Assembly: GCA_002633005.1 (NCBI GenBank)
Contig: NMRA01000024.1
Location: 1,066,551-1,130,550 of the forward strand
Length of the DNA stretch: 64,000 bases
Source: Phoronis australis
Lineage: Eukaryota > Phoronida > Phoronidae
Reading direction: 5' to 3'
Shown: positions 47,905-61,638 of the stretch, piece by piece
How the letters are laid out: each line of letters begins with the position of its first letter
Numbering within the stretch: position 1 is the first letter of the stretch
Made by a program: the position numbers and the translations under genes
Notes under the pieces: generated by a model
Told to the model about the DNA's origin: nothing
What the model saw: the letters and a program-made list of their open reading frames with translations, nothing else
Database searches by the model: none

Positions 47905-47980
47905 GGGTCTTTAGAATAATTCTAAAGACCCGGTCTTTAGAATTCTAAAGACCGGGTCTTTAGAATTATTCTAAAGACCC
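47905..47980. repeat. 76-bp perfect palindrome made of three nested palindromes
   Basis: Three palindromes overlap by two bases: 47905-47931 (GGGTCTTTAGAAT arms around AAT), 47930-47955 (CCGGTCTTTAGAA self-complementary) and 47954-47980. The first and third are each other's reverse complement, so the whole 76 bases equal their own reverse complement. Confidence 0.95.
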
Positions 47981-48240
47981 GGTGACTACAGTGAAAGTCA
48001 ATGAACGGCTAGACAGACTTACGCAAAAACTTTGAATTTTTAGTGGAACCGCCAGCTGATCCCTGAGACTTCTTGTTGCATAGAGCCCTGAGAAATCTCG
48101 ATCTTTAGCAGAATTATTCCAAAGACTCGGTGACTAAAGTGCAAGTCAGTGAACGGCCACACAGACTTAGGCAAAAATGTTTTAGTGGAACTGCCAGCTG
48201 GTCCTCCTAGACTTCTTGGAGCTTAGAGCCCTCAGAAATC
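47970..48240. repeat. Imperfect tandem duplication, 148-bp period, next to the palindrome
   Basis: CGGTGACTA at 47980 and 48128 begin two units sharing AGTCAATGAACGGC, CAGACTTA, TTTTAGTGGAAC, GCCAGCTG, AGACTTCTTG, TAGAGCCCT and AGAAATCT. The second unit is preceded by a degenerate half-palindrome (TTTAGCAGAATTATTCCAAAG). Confidence 0.85.
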
Positions 48241-51200
48241 TTAATGCGTTGTGCCTAGTCAATTGCCATGTTAGAATTATTCAGTTATCATAATATCCAA
48301 CAAGTATCAATTTAAGCTGTTAACTATCTTCAAATCCTACCAGGATTCTATTTTCTCACATGACCTGGAATGCTTTACGACACGATTGGTTAATAATACC
48401 GAGTACTTAATTTTTTGACATTACGTGGGCAAATCACAAAATAGAAATTCATCCGCCTTACATCTTCTGTCATTTGCAAAGCACTAATACCAACAACCAA
48501 ATGCGCGCCAACCAAACAATACCGGAATTCTGTGAAGGTGACATGGTTATGACTGACAAATCAGGTGTCACAACTGAACGTACTCCTAGGTGGAAGGAAA
48601 TGCAAACAATTTCTTAAACAGACCCGTTGTCGGCGGCGAATTCCATATCCACGTTCATTCAAACGGAGACGAACCCCAACTCAAAAAAACGCTGCGAGAC
48701 TGTCTAGCTGTGCTGCCCCAAGGTCAATTCAGTGCTCTCACTCTGAAGCCCTGCTGACTGTTATTTATAAACATTTGTTAAGTTTTAATATTACAACTCC
48801 TAAGACTTTTAAATATCAGATTCTAACTTGAACATTTGTTACGAAAGCTGAATGCAATTTACAATTGTTAAGTTTAAAACAAAATTATTAACAAAAAGTA
48901 ACCTTACATTGCGCAAGCATGTTTTTACAAATGTTGCGTCATGTGGTTTGATGTTTTAGACACATTGAGTTTTTAGTAAAAAAGATTGTTTCTATGATTC
49001 ATGTGAGTAAACAAATCCCTCACTTGTCTCAGGTTTATACATGGACAAAACCTCTTGGAAATTTCGTCAAAATCCCTCGAAATCACAGGCACTGTGTACA
49101 ATTGAAATAGAATCCTATCATGATGTAAGGAATATTGTGAGATTGATGTTACGAGAGCAAACGGTCTGATTCAGCTTTTGTTTTTAAGGCGGTATAATTG
49201 GGAAAAAAGGTAACCATAAGTCACTGTAAATCACAAAATGTATTTCATGTAATTTTGGAAAAAAACAAACTTTAGCAGAGATTCATTCCATGGAGGCAGT
49301 ATTGGTCCTGGTATGGTTGTTTTCTCTTACTGGACAATTCATCTCACCAGCTGTAGTAGATTACTTTCCTCTTGTGTGAAAGTCATTGGTTCATTTCCAA
49401 ACTCCCTATTTTGTCAAAGCAGCCCTGTTTTCCAGTACATTGCCTTGTTACACACCCAGGCTCCCACTGTGACATTGCTAACTCTCTCAGATAATTTTCT
49501 CAAAAGCACTGAAATCAAGATAGTTATTGTGTAGTCACTCCCTTGTCCTTAAATTGCCCTCTTTTAAAAGATATGGCAAGGGTCTTTGTCCCAGTAAATA
49601 GGGGTGGAGCCCCCTAGGCAATTGAATTTTGTTCCTGGGGGTTTAGTGTTTTTCAATAGAACTGCACTTGCACTGGAGATGGCCCTAATATTGTGTGGAC
49701 CATTCATTGTCATTTGGGTTTGTAGTAAGCAATGGCTTTTACTTGCCTGTGGAAATTTCAAAGCGAATAAAAGTTGTAGTTCATGTAGGCCTGGAGAGTT
49801 GAAGACTGATTGAATTCGAGGCATTGTCCTGGCATGCTACGCTCATAGGAGTTTGAAAATACTCGCAGTCTCGCTATCAACAATGCTAGCCTGACCTGAA
49901 TTTTGACGAAGTAATGAACTGTCAGTTCTGTAGCCCCTACTTCTTTCTTCGTTTGAGTAAGGAACAATTTTATTCTATTTTACGGTAAGTGACCCTCAAT
50001 AAAGACTTTACATAAAGCACAGGTTTTATATCGCTTTAAAGGACGATGAATGGTTGATTTGGCTCTCGTGTTACCTGTGTACCAAAGCTTACATTGAGAT
50101 TTCGAAAAACGTGCTTTATTGTCACTTCTTAGTAATGCTAATTTTTAATTGGAAATCCTTTCGGTATTGTCGTCCTAATGTCATGGCCATTATATCTAGT
50201 GCTTGAGAACTCGGTGCCTTCCAGTTGACTGAATCAACGTGGATCTATTGAACAAATAGCCAGCCTGTTGACCAAAGGTTGTAGCCAAAAATCAAAACAC
50301 TCTGTTCCATGTTTACTCACTGGCCACTCACTCATTATTTTCCAAACTTATTCTTTGGCCACAAGCTGACTGAAATGTTTGCCATTGTGTATTCGTCACC
50401 TTACGTAATTACACTATTGACCGCTTTTGTTCCCTCAGCACACTTGTGCAAAGGCTTTGTGTGAACGATCAATGTCCATTTGTGGAACTACTTTTTGTCA
50501 GAGAACTGCTGTGTGTTGTTAATGGACAGGTACTCATAAGGTCAGAGAGAAGGACTGGGTTATGTAAAGAGAACGTATACGTATACCTTCAGGCGAAGCA
50601 TTGAGACCAGCTTTGCAGGCATGAAATTTGATTTTCATGGCCGCGTTTTCAAGAAGGGCTATTGCACTTATGTACAAGTGATGATTACATTTTCGCATTC
50701 TGATCTATGGCTTCAGTATTTCCAAAAATTGTGAGCGCTTGAGGAATTAATAGGAACAATATTAACAATCATTTTGTCTGAAATTAGGGAGATCGTAGTC
50801 TTCATATGGAATTTTGTGACTTAATTAGCAAGATAGATATTTGTCCGTTGCCACCGGAACCTGGGCTGCGTGACTTTGCAAAAATATTGGCTTGTTAAGT
50901 GAAGATGAGTAGTTTCAGTTACTATTTTATAACCCACCCTTGAGGTGTGGTCAACTGAAGTGAGATAATAATCTGTTTTGCTTCTAATGTTGACAAATGC
51001 CTATTCTGCAAACGTTATGACAGGCAACTGAAATTTTTTATTTTGTAAAAAAGTTTCAACTTGGAGAAACATCAACAGTTCTTGAAAAAAACTTGTGTCT
51101 TGATTTTTGACAGGTTAATGACACTTCTCTGTAGCTAACAGAAAAAAGAAACAAAATTTACAAGTTACATTAAAAAAATAGTGTTTGTGGAAAATTCGAC

Positions 51201-52790
51201 GATGTGCATGAAAAATCATGATTTTTAGGAAAAAAATGCATCAAGCTTAGAAGTTCACCATTTCCTGGTTGATGACCATTGTATATTGCAAACAGTGATG
51301 GGAAAATTTTCTGTCTTAGTTTTAAGATGTTAATGAAATAGATTGTTGTTCTGCTAATTGTGTTGCAAATTAAGGTTTACAGTACGTGTATGAAAGATCT
51401 ACAACGAATGTGTAACTGCTATACACAGCTAAACGGAAGTATGCGAGACATAGACACTACGTCAATATTGTAGCACTCATTTCACCGTAAGTGATTCAAA
51501 TTATCTTCCTTTAAAAATCAAATTAATGCCAGAGTTCCCTCTAATGTATTGTTATGTGATTGCTTAGTTACTATATGGTAATAGTAACAATAAAACATAG
51601 TAATAATAAAAAGTAATTATACTGTAATAATGAAACGTCATTTTTAAACTTGGTCATTCAATTCAATTACCAGTTGACAATTAAAGTGGCACTTACATAC
51701 AACAAACAAGATTTTGATGTAGACAACTTACTGAACAATTTTAGGCCAAGTTCGTAACAGTACATGGCCAAAATCCAAAGTTGTGAACGTAAATAGGGAG
51801 TTGAAAAAACAACATTTCATTACCCATGTATTTTATTAGTACACCTGAAACACTTTGGAAAATTTTGTGGGATAGTATGTTTGCCCTTGGCACCAGGGGC
51901 GTAGGCGAGAGGGGATGTGTCCCCTTGGTAGGTAGAAGACCTTTTCACATATTGGTTTGAAAATTATAGGAAATTTCATTTTATATTTCAAAGCTACACA
52001 AATAAGTAATATTTAATTATATCAATGGTCCTATTCATCTTTGGACTAAACCATTGCTGGGTATTTTTTTTGTTCGTGATCATCACTTTGATAATGCCGG
52101 GTGTTAAGGATGAACACTGGTGAAACAGAAGCTCTAAGTGGCAGAGATTGATTTGTTTTGCCAGTTTGCTTTTTTGTTGTTTTTCAAGGCTGGGCTGTTT
52201 CATAGTATTTCACACTTCAGTCAATTGAGCGTAAAACGACACTGATTGAGTGGTTGACAGCAGGTCTAGATGTCCCTACCCTACCGTGTGCTTTGAAAAT
52301 CTCGAACACTACAGAATTGAGTTCGTACTCAGGTTTTTTTGAAGTCAACAAATTTTTTGTGATGACGCTTCACTTTATTTCAATCCTGATAAATCGTACG
52401 GTGATTCTTTCCTTATTCAGCACAAAATTGTTTGTCAAAATTGTCATTTTTCTGTTTTTAAAAGTCTGATGATTTTAATGAAAATATTAAGAACTCAAGT
52501 TAACGTTGTTTTCAGGGATTGGAATTTTCCTCTTTTAATAGGATTTCCTCTTTTTTGTTTTTGATGTTCTCTTATTTGAATTCCAGTTTCCTTTTCTCAT
52601 CTTTTTTCTCATTATTTTGACGTTATTGATTCAAAAATGTTATTTCACTTAAATTTTACAACACAAAAATATTCCTATCACACAAGCCTATTTGTGCTGC
52701 TATACATCTCATGGAAAATTTTCCTCTTTTTCTGTCATTAGTCATTCCAAGCCATGTGTTTTATGACATCTGCATACTACTGTCTAAGCT
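48241..52790. other. Long non-coding stretch
   Basis: Apart from the weak exon candidate at 48589-48757 and a possible hAT-MITE end fragment near 51893-51945 (CACCAGGGGCGTAGGCGAGA), nothing is recognised. ORFs at 49313-49967 on both strands lack domains. Confidence 0.5.
48589..48757 (+). other. Weak candidate orphan exon or protein-coding relic (unrecognised)
   Basis: A reading frame open from after a TAG at 48584-48586 to a TGA at 48755-48757 includes a segment with less biased, more coding-like composition than its surroundings, containing GGEFHIHVHSNGDEPQ and ending LTLKPC-stop. There is no suitable ATG; a possible acceptor (TTCTTAAACAG, 48611-48621) would make it a terminal exon. A different frame over the same bases yields an Arg-rich 88-residue ORF, so the coding frame is uncertain. 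I do not recognise the peptide. It may be a terminal exon of an unseen gene, a retroposed fragment or chance. Confidence 0.2.
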
Positions 52791-52794
52791 AACC

Positions 52795-52885
52795 ACGGAC
52801 TGAAATTTTTTTGAAGTTATTTTTGTTAGGAAAATTGACAAAATTTCAATTGTCTGTCATATTGTGTGCTTAATTGGTCAGGAAT
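52795..52885 (-). repeat. Dispersed repeat D1, short fragment (minus strand)
   Basis: The minus strand reads CACACAATATGACAGACAATTGAAATTTTGTCAATTTTCC, then a diverged AAAAATAACTTC, the start of the D1 family. Confidence 0.55.
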
Positions 52886-55800
52886 TACCATAATCCAGAC
52901 CGATGTAGGCACACCTTTCTAAAAATGACTAATTAGACAATACAGCATGTTTTCGAAAAACTTGAATAAAAGTTGCAAGTTTTAAGTTTCAAAGTACTGA
53001 AGATAAGACAGAACTTGACAGGGCTATATGATATCCATGAAGCATCTGATATTGAAAACTGATAACTGTATGTAGATATTTGCTGCTCGGTTTTCCTCCA
53101 GTTGGTGCATGGTCCTGGACTTGTACTTATCGTATATGGTGATACAATGGAACAAACACAAGAAAAGGGTTAAAGTTTTATGGAGAGACATATGCTTTTG
53201 TTACTTTGAGAGAATCAGTCAAATCCTTTAGTCTCATGAACCTCGTATTGTCAAGTCATAGATTAGATGCTGTCTGTGTATTTTGACAGTTTGTAGGTAC
53301 GCTAGGTAAATCTTTCGCTAACACGATTTGTATGCAAGTGGATGAGAAAGTGTGCACCGTTTACCCCCTGAGTATTTAGCGAATTCCTCCCTCATCAAAG
53401 GCTTGATGGCGCTGTCACAGATTGAAATGAGCTAGTCGCTATTCATTGGCTTAGCTGAACGTACTGAATAATTACGGTCATAAGCTAATACGCCTGTTTA
53501 GCGTACGTGTTTCAATGTAAGAAACGAACAATAAGTAACGGAAACGACCATCATGGCCGTTTTAAAATTGAAATGTAAATGGTAACCTTCTTTGAATTTT
53601 ATAAATCGAGCCTTTATGAGAAAAATTTTCTTCACTCAAAATTGCGGCTAAGCCAGGTGCATTAATTTGTGAATCGAGTAAGATGGGTTAGTCACAGTCT
53701 GGTTTCGGCTCACTCAGGCGTTGGGGTAACAAAACCCCAAATATTAGCTTAGGAGTTGTCTCATGCAGTCAGTAAAATCTTTTTCACACATAGGACCTGA
53801 TTTCCTTGATGAGGAAGTTCCAGTTTGTATCAATATTTCCCTTTTTCCAAGAGTTACGATTTTCACGAACTGAGTCCATTTCCTTAGTCATGCAACCGCA
53901 TTAGGATGTTTTCAACACCAAAAATTGGATATCATTAGTTGGTTTCTTTTGGAAATCCCCGACCATGTTATAGATGCTGCATAGAATTGGATATTTTTGT
54001 CAGAAATTAGTGGAGCCTTGGGAGATGCCTGTGATATTCAGATAGAACGTTTTCATTATTTGGAAAATGCTAAATTTATAGTTAGTTAACCTTTTTTTTG
54101 CTTCCGAAGGTTTAAGTGATTCTGCCATTGTCTGTTTCAATTTAGACAGGCGCAATCATCTGCTACATTCTTTTCCATTTATTCTAAATTCCGGACAATC
54201 AATATTTCGCTAAAAATTTTTTTTGCAAACTACAAAAGCCTGTTTGATCACTGGCAATAAATCAGTGGAGTAACATGGTGATATTGCCTGCATGGCTCTG
54301 CATGTTTAGATTATCCAATGCCGGTAGTGGGATATAGTTGAAAGAGTGATTCAGTCTTACTATCATGTTACATTATGTAACCTGTCTGAAAAAAGAGGGT
54401 GCAGTATTGATTTGACCATCCTGGCGTTCTGCTGTAAGTTTCTGCACTGGGAAGGCCTCTCCCTGGTGGTAGGGTCTCTGTGTCCAGAGGCCTGACACTA
54501 GACAAACACAGCTCATAAACAGCGGCAAACAAGACTGGACATAGGGACATTGAAAAAAGCAAATGAAATGTGTGCCAACAAACACTGGACCAGGCTCTTC
54601 AATTCAAATGATATTGAATGAAAAAATAACCCTGAGTGCGCTGCTTTGCAATCCGTATTTTCCCAGGGATTTGATTATGTAATTTTCCTCTTCAAAGAAA
54701 AAATAATTATCGCGGTTCTGTTGACAGTTGAGAGTGGCAGTTGAACAGAAAAGGAGACATTGATTTTTCGACAAAAAGCCCAGCTTAGAAAACCAGTGGG
54801 CGTGAAGAGGCTGGTTTGGAGAGTGGCCCATGGCATTTTTATCTTCACATAATATCTCTTTGTGATTTGGTAATAAGCCATTGGGTATTTTGATGAATCC
54901 TTTCATGTCCCCAACTGGACAGTCCAATTTGGGATTTGGGGGTCTCACTTCCCCCCAATGCTTCAATCAAAAAATTTTATTTTTCTGGTAAACTTTTGAC
55001 ACAGGCTATTGAAAATTGATTATGTTTCAAACATCAGTAACACCAGAGTCACAGCATTTCAGTAAATGCTGTTTTGGAATTTTGTTTTTCACAACCTTAC
55101 TACTTGTGATCCCTTGGTTATAAGTGGAATCTTCCATATTACACCATCCTGCCTTAAAAATCCAATAGGTTAGTTCATTCTAAGGGGGCGTATTTTTTGA
55201 CAGCTGAAAACAACTGCTTCCACTCAAGAGCTTGTAGTTATTTATGTAGATTGGATTGGCTTGTGTGCATTAGTGTGGTTACATAATATCTGAGCAATAC
55301 TTTATAAAAGGGCAGATGGCCACCATTTTTATCAGAAAGAAATGTCATTCATTTAGAGCCCTGCTCTAGAGGACACAGGCTGAAGGTGATTTTCCACAAA
55401 ACTTGCCAGGTAATAGGTTTTGGGGCTTTTATCCAGTCACATTTTCTAGATGTCCTTTCTAAGGTCAAGCTGTGATGAAACATCATGTAATGTAGGTGAA
55501 GTCTTATTGACTGAAACTCCCAGCCTAATATGGTGGGTGGTTCTCAGAAAGCCTGTGAAATTCACTTTTGGATTTTAGAGAAATGGCAGTAGTTCTAGTC
55601 AATGAATTACAAGGGTTATTATTTGATGCTTCTAATACTTACACTCTCATTATTGTTTTACTTTACATTGAAGAATTTTGCTGTTGATTTTATTGAAATT
55701 AACAAGTCGTAGGTTGATGAATAATTGAGGTAGGGGGGGTGTACTGAATTTATTGATCTGTGTGAAATTTGAAACATAACTTTGTTACACATTGATATGC

Positions 55801-58800
55801 TGTTCTCCACATTTTTAGGAATTTCAGTTTTGGAATATCTGTTAAGAGACCACCAATATCATTCTGCTTGGTGTTAATCTTTTTTAGAAACCTCATCATT
55901 TGGTCAATTATTCTTATCCCAAATTATCTGTGGATGATACTATAACAAAGTGGTCTTGAGCTATGAATAATTTATATGTTTACATGACTTGTGTGCACAT
56001 ATTCATCTGATCCAAACATCATGAGTTGGTACTGGTGCTCTTATCATTAGTCACCAACCTGGTTTCATAGGGAGGGAATTCCAATGTCGAGTAGGCCTGC
56101 TGTTTGTTCAAAAAGCCTCAGTTCCAGTCAAGCTGGATATGTTTTCAGCCTCTGTCATTATTGCATAACCGGAGAATGAATAATCTATTTTGCCTGTGCT
56201 GGCCTAAGGGCTTTTCTGATCAATCCTGTTTTTGGGGTCGACCAGATAGCTGAGTGCAGGCAGTGTAAGAGGAGGTTGGCCATTCTCTCTTGGCCAGATT
56301 GTCAAGGCTTTCCCAGGTAGATTGGGCTGGTTTGCCAGTTTTATGATTGTTGTCTTTTCTTTGGCAGGGTTTGAGGGTGATATTGGCTGTGTCCTGCTGT
56401 TTTAGTAACTATGGCTAGTTTGACACTCTTGTGACATATGTGTCAGAAAACCTTTGTGTAGACTTTAGAGGGATTGGTGTCCTGTTTAGTGTCCTCAGTG
56501 TTAAATGTGTTAAAACTTTTTTGTGTTAAAACTTTTTTGTAGTTTTGAAGAAAAAAGTTGTAATGTTCTGTTTGTAATGTCTTGACAAAGATTTTTGGTA
56601 TGACTGTAAACTTTCGTAAATTCTGCATATTTAGTGTAATTCGTGCTCTGTGTGTCTTTTTGAACACCAGTTTTTGTTGGTGAAAATGTTTGTTCAAGTG
56701 TTTTATATGGAAATTGTTGAAATGGTAAATGAAAATGATAGCTATTAAATTCTCAAATACAAATTTAGATTTCAACAAGAATTGGATTAGATAAACCCTG
56801 GATTTGATTGAATTTGAAATTTTTTTTGTTGAACTAAAAGTAAAAAATAATAATGGCACTTTTATTATTGAATTGAAAGTTTGATGGATTTAAAAATATT
56901 TCTTGTTTTTCAAGCTATTTTTTCTCAGATTTTTTTCTGTTAAGATGTAAACTGTTGATTGAGATAAAAACTTTATGTTGTGTATGCAATTGTTTGAGCT
57001 ATAATTTTCTAGCAAACTTTTGGTTATCATAATATTAGATAATTATTTTTAAATTATGTTGTTTTTACAAGAATATCTTTGTTTTATTTACGTGAGATTG
57101 GTCACATGCCAAAAGTTTTGTTTTTACTTTATTTTCTTTTCTCGAAAAATATATCGAGGCAGGATTAAACTTTTTTCAAATTTCTGTTTCAAGTTTTCAG
57201 ATCAAAGTTTGAACTTTTGCTTTGTTCGTGTTCGTTTGATTTGCGAAGACTCATTTCAGTTGCCAATCGCTTATTCATTTCCTGTCCATGGAAGCAATGT
57301 TTCACAATAGATCCCTTGTAATTTGGCTGTCTTTTTTCCAATTTACCAACTGACAGGCCATTGATGAAAGCCTTCATTACTAGTCTCCCTTTACGTAATA
57401 ACAGTCACCTGGCATCCAATAAAACATTGAATAAATAAAACATGGTTCAGATCAATAATTGCTTTTAGTTAGGCGCAGGGCTGCAAGGGCTGTGGGATGG
57501 AGGGCCCCATACCGTGGATACGAAACTATTTTTCCTATCATGTTTTCCTCCATCAGGCATCTTTTCATTTTAGAAAACGATAATTACGTAATACTTGATG
57601 TCAGTGGTCAGAACTTGACTGATTAAATTATTTATGCTTCTGCCAGTAAGTAGGTATGTTAGGGGCTTCTTTCTTTGAGCTTTCCTCTCTAATTTTTCAG
57701 CCCTTGGACCAAGCCCTAGCAATACCTGTTATCAGCCTAATCCCTGAACTTGTTACTCCAGGACTGGTTTTTATTTACTGAGTTTCTGTTCCTTTGTTAG
57801 GGGCAGCTTATTTTGTATGCTGTCAAACCAGGGTTATGCAATATTCCATACTGTCCAATTCAATTATTCTAATTGACAGAGGCCTATTTGCCCCCAATTG
57901 TGTCATTGGTTTTTGCAAATTGCCAATTTTTATTCAATGAAAGACCATTGGTTGTACTGTGGCAGTCTGCGTTATTTTAGTTTTGCTGCTGATTCGATGG
58001 TGTTATTTTTCATAACACCCATATTTCATTAGTGTTGCCTCTTAAAATATTGCATAACATTCCTATTTTGTTTGCTATCACAACGTCATCTAAGAAGATC
58101 CTTGTGTGTCTGACACATGATAAAAACATTTTAATGAAGTCCACGCAGGTTTCTGGGATATTTCTACTGAAAATTGATCTGTTAATTTTTTGCTTGACTT
58201 CATAAGTCAGGAAGGCTCAATTCAGGCAAGATTTTTCACTGACAAGGACTGGAAAAGTTATGTAACTGGAATTTAAAACTGATATAAAAGTCTTGAAGAT
58301 CAATACAGTAGTTTTCAAAGTAAAGTTGACGAATTTCATCGAAATTTGTCTGGCTTCGTTGAAGTTATGGATAATATATTATTAAAAGTCAGCCTGAAAT
58401 TTTTTGTTCAAAATTTCGCAGGTTTTTTATGAGAAGTTTCGTCAATTATATTTGAACAAAAAAGTATATATGGGTTTAGTTCCTTTCAAGGTAGCTATTG
58501 TAGAGAAGCATACCACGTTGTTTAGTGATTATTAATCCAGTGTTTCGAGTATTGTTTTGGTTTATAAAAATGATTTGTTAACACTGATTTATGATTCTGG
58601 TTTAAATGTTTCAAGGCTTTATTATATATTTTCATCCGTATTTAAAAGGATAAATCCTTGAATTTCAACATAGGTCTTGAAATGTTATTGCATTGTCACA
58701 ATTGACCTTGAAAAGTCCAAAAAATCTGAAACGCGAAGACATACATTTTTGTGTTTCATTTTCATCTTGTAAACGTGCTAAAATTGCCAGTTTAAACTCT

Positions 58801-61220
58801 TCTCAGTTACTATGTTTCGTGTAAGTTAAGACTTGAAAAGTTCTTGAATTGCATGCAGAATGTTGCTGAGAAATACTCGACTGTAGTGAGCAGAATTCTG
58901 CATGAACCATGTATGTTTAAAAAGTACAGCAAAATGTAAATTATCTACACTTTGACAACTGCCACCAATATTTTGCCTGTCCCCTCTTGGCTGGATTGAT
59001 GTAAGAGCCAAAGTTGCTGAGAAGGGAAATGGTTTCTGCCATAGTTTCTGCATGATTGCCCAGGATTAGCCAAATGTGTGAAGTGTTGGATCAGTACTGC
59101 CAGTCCCAGCCCTCCTTCTTTTTGTGCCTTCCCTCCACACCTGTCCTGGTTATAAGCTGTAACTTCAGGTAAACCCCTATTGTTCTGACACTAAGCTCCA
59201 GCTGTGTTAGCACTAACTGGCCTGTCTTTTATTCCCTTGAAAAACCTGGGCATAAATTTTCCTTTGTAAACTTGGTTGGCTTATCCACTCTGTGTCTGTT
59301 GTTTGTGGATGCACCTCAGTAACAGATGTGGCAACTTGCCACTAATTGAAGTTATAATATATCTAGAGAATTACCAGCCTGACTGTGGCTCAACGTTTCA
59401 GTCATAAATTTTGATTTGTAATTTTAAATTAGTGTTGTTTCCACGTTTTAAGTGGGCTGAACACTGTGTTGTATAGTGACGACATTCCTTTAGCTTAGTT
59501 GGTTTGTTTTTTCAAAATCAGGATGGCAATAAGAAAAAATTACAGTATTAGCACTTAAATTTGTTGCTTTAAAGTTTTGTCAACTTGTGAAAATGTACTG
59601 TGCTACTGTACTCTAAATGAAATGGTGAACTATTTGGATTTGAATGTCAACGGCATTCCAGATCGCTTCCAAGTAATCTAGTGTTTATACTTCCTGAAAA
59701 ATTCTCTCATATCCTGTTTTAGTAATTGAACAAAATTTAATTTTTGTTTGTTGCATAACTTCCCTTTGCACTATAGAAAAAGGTGTTTGATTTTCAGCTC
59801 AGCCTACATTGTTACATAATTTCCTTGCAGTGTAGTTCCCCCTGAAAGTCCTTTGGCATGAGCTGTTTTTTAAATGCCTTTAAAACGCTGCACTGGGATC
59901 GACCCCACTCTACTTCGTGGTGTTCAATAGAGTGGAGGAGTTATATAATTCTTTTCTATACGAGCTCTGGTGTTGGAAAAAATATCGATAAAGCTGTTTT
60001 CATAGAGTCAATAGGCTTTTATGCGTCTTATTTTTACATTATTCAAGTTCAAAAATTTTCTGCACGGTAGGCATGGGTTATGCAACTTTTTTCTGGAGTG
60101 GTCAGCAGTCTGGTCTGAAAACTGAAATATCTGCTGGGAAGCCAGCACTTCTGTGGGCTGTGTTTATTTAAAGGTCTATTTGCTTTGGGTTTTAAGTTTG
60201 TACTTTGGAATTTTTGATAGGGCCTGTTACGTAACAATTTGACAAGCCCGGATTTTTTGGCTTGGCTTGGCTATTCCACCTAATGGTTTGGTCTAGGCAG
60301 CTGCCTCTAGTGATGGGATAATTTGACTTAAGCCGTTCCTCTGAAGTTGGTCACGTGATTTGTTTTAACTATCTTTTAGAGTTACCTAAGAAGAAGTCTT
60401 ATTTCTGTTTAGGTACTGCTGTTATCTTAATTTTCAGGATTATTTTGGCATTCCTTTCTGCTGAGGTGCTGTGCTGTTTTTGATTAGGTGAAGATAATGT
60501 CTCTCAACAGAGGTCACTCTGCTCTTTTAAAACACAGCTGGTGTTTTTATAAGATTTTAATTAATTTGTTGAAATTGAATGTAATGCATTTCGGTTGTTT
60601 GATTGGATTCATCATTAGATCGAATGAAATGTGTGTGTGTGTTATTATGATTATTTTTGGTGGCAGTAAGACGAGGATTTAGCACAGTTTTTATAATTAC
60701 TGAATTTGTTTTTGTTTGCCTAGTATTGGATGTGGAGAGTTCCTGTTGTGAACTTTGACTCTGAGTTAATAATAGTGTACAAGATACCATAGATAAGATA
60801 GTTGTCCAAAGTTTTGTTTACAAAGCATATAAGTCCTGTGGGTGTAGTGTACTTTTTATGACAGGCCTTGCATCTTTTATTATCCAGTAACTGTTATTAC
60901 CTGTATGTTAAAGTTGGATCTGCAATGCATGTAGGAATTTCTTAAGACATTGTTGCTTGGTATTGAGAAAGTGCAACTGTATGAGCAATACTGCAATCAA
61001 ATTTGAAATTTAATCTCTGAGAGAAAATATCAATACAATTGTTCATTTATGTGGATATGATTTACCAAGTATTTCTCATAACTGTTAATAATATTTTTAT
61101 TTCTTTTGTTGCTAGGATACAATAACTTAGGATGGAGTTTGTGGTTTCAACAGTTTCTCATCTCTACAGTGAATAAAAACTTGTCAATTTTGAATGCCAG
61201 GTTAACAATTTTGACAAGAA
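52886..61220. other. Immediate upstream desert of the hunchback-like gene; candidate regulatory DNA
   Basis: No repeat family recurs here, unlike the preceding 50 kb. Sub-segments 54380-54960, 55330-56400 and 59060-59260 are less AT-biased and more complex, as often seen in regulatory DNA near developmental genes; 5' untranslated exon(s) and the promoter of the gene are expected in or left of this stretch but I could not place them. The 138-residue minus-strand ORF at 56443-56859 is Phe/Lys/Asn/Ile-rich, AT-driven, and rejected as a gene; a small direct repeat (GTTAAAACTTTTTTGT) sits at its 3' end. Confidence 0.35.
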
Positions 61221-61224
61221 GTTA

Positions 61225-61510
61225 GCCTTAGGATTATTACAGTAACAATTTTTTTTCGGTTTGGACACGATATGGCAGTCCTGTTCAATTTCATTTTATT
61301 AAATGTCTCAACAAAAATAACTTTTCAAGACAATTTACTTTGCTTTTAACATGGTTTGCATGGGGTGGCTATTGCTTAACAACATTTGGTAAAATTTTGA
61401 GCATTTGCAATTATGAATGTGGCAAGTCTTTGGAAAATATGTATGGCAATTTTACAATTAGTTTTGTCTCTGATAGGAGAATTTTTTCTATTGATGAAAT
61501 TCAAATTGTT
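61225..61510 (+). repeat. Dispersed repeat D1, copy just upstream of the coding exon
   Basis: TTTGGACACGATATGGCAG, CAATTTCATTTTATTAAATGTCTCAACAAAAATAACTTTTCA, GCTTTTAACATGGTTTGCATGG, CAACATTTGGTAAAATTTTGAGCATTTGCAA. The 78-residue ORF at 61340-61576 is explained by it. It lies in the intron before the coding exon. Confidence 0.75.
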
Positions 61511-61638
61511 GCAAGTATTCTTTTGCTAGCCCGCAACCAACATTTGAGACCCCTACTCCGACAACTATCATATTGATTGGGACATATCTAAATTTTTCAG
61601 CCTTTTGCATTCACAGTATGTTATCTTGTCTTTTTCAG

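Noticed and set aside
56443-56859. 138-residue minus-strand ORF
   Set aside because: Composition is Phe/Lys/Asn/Ile-rich as expected from AT-rich DNA, with no domain and no splice or promoter context.
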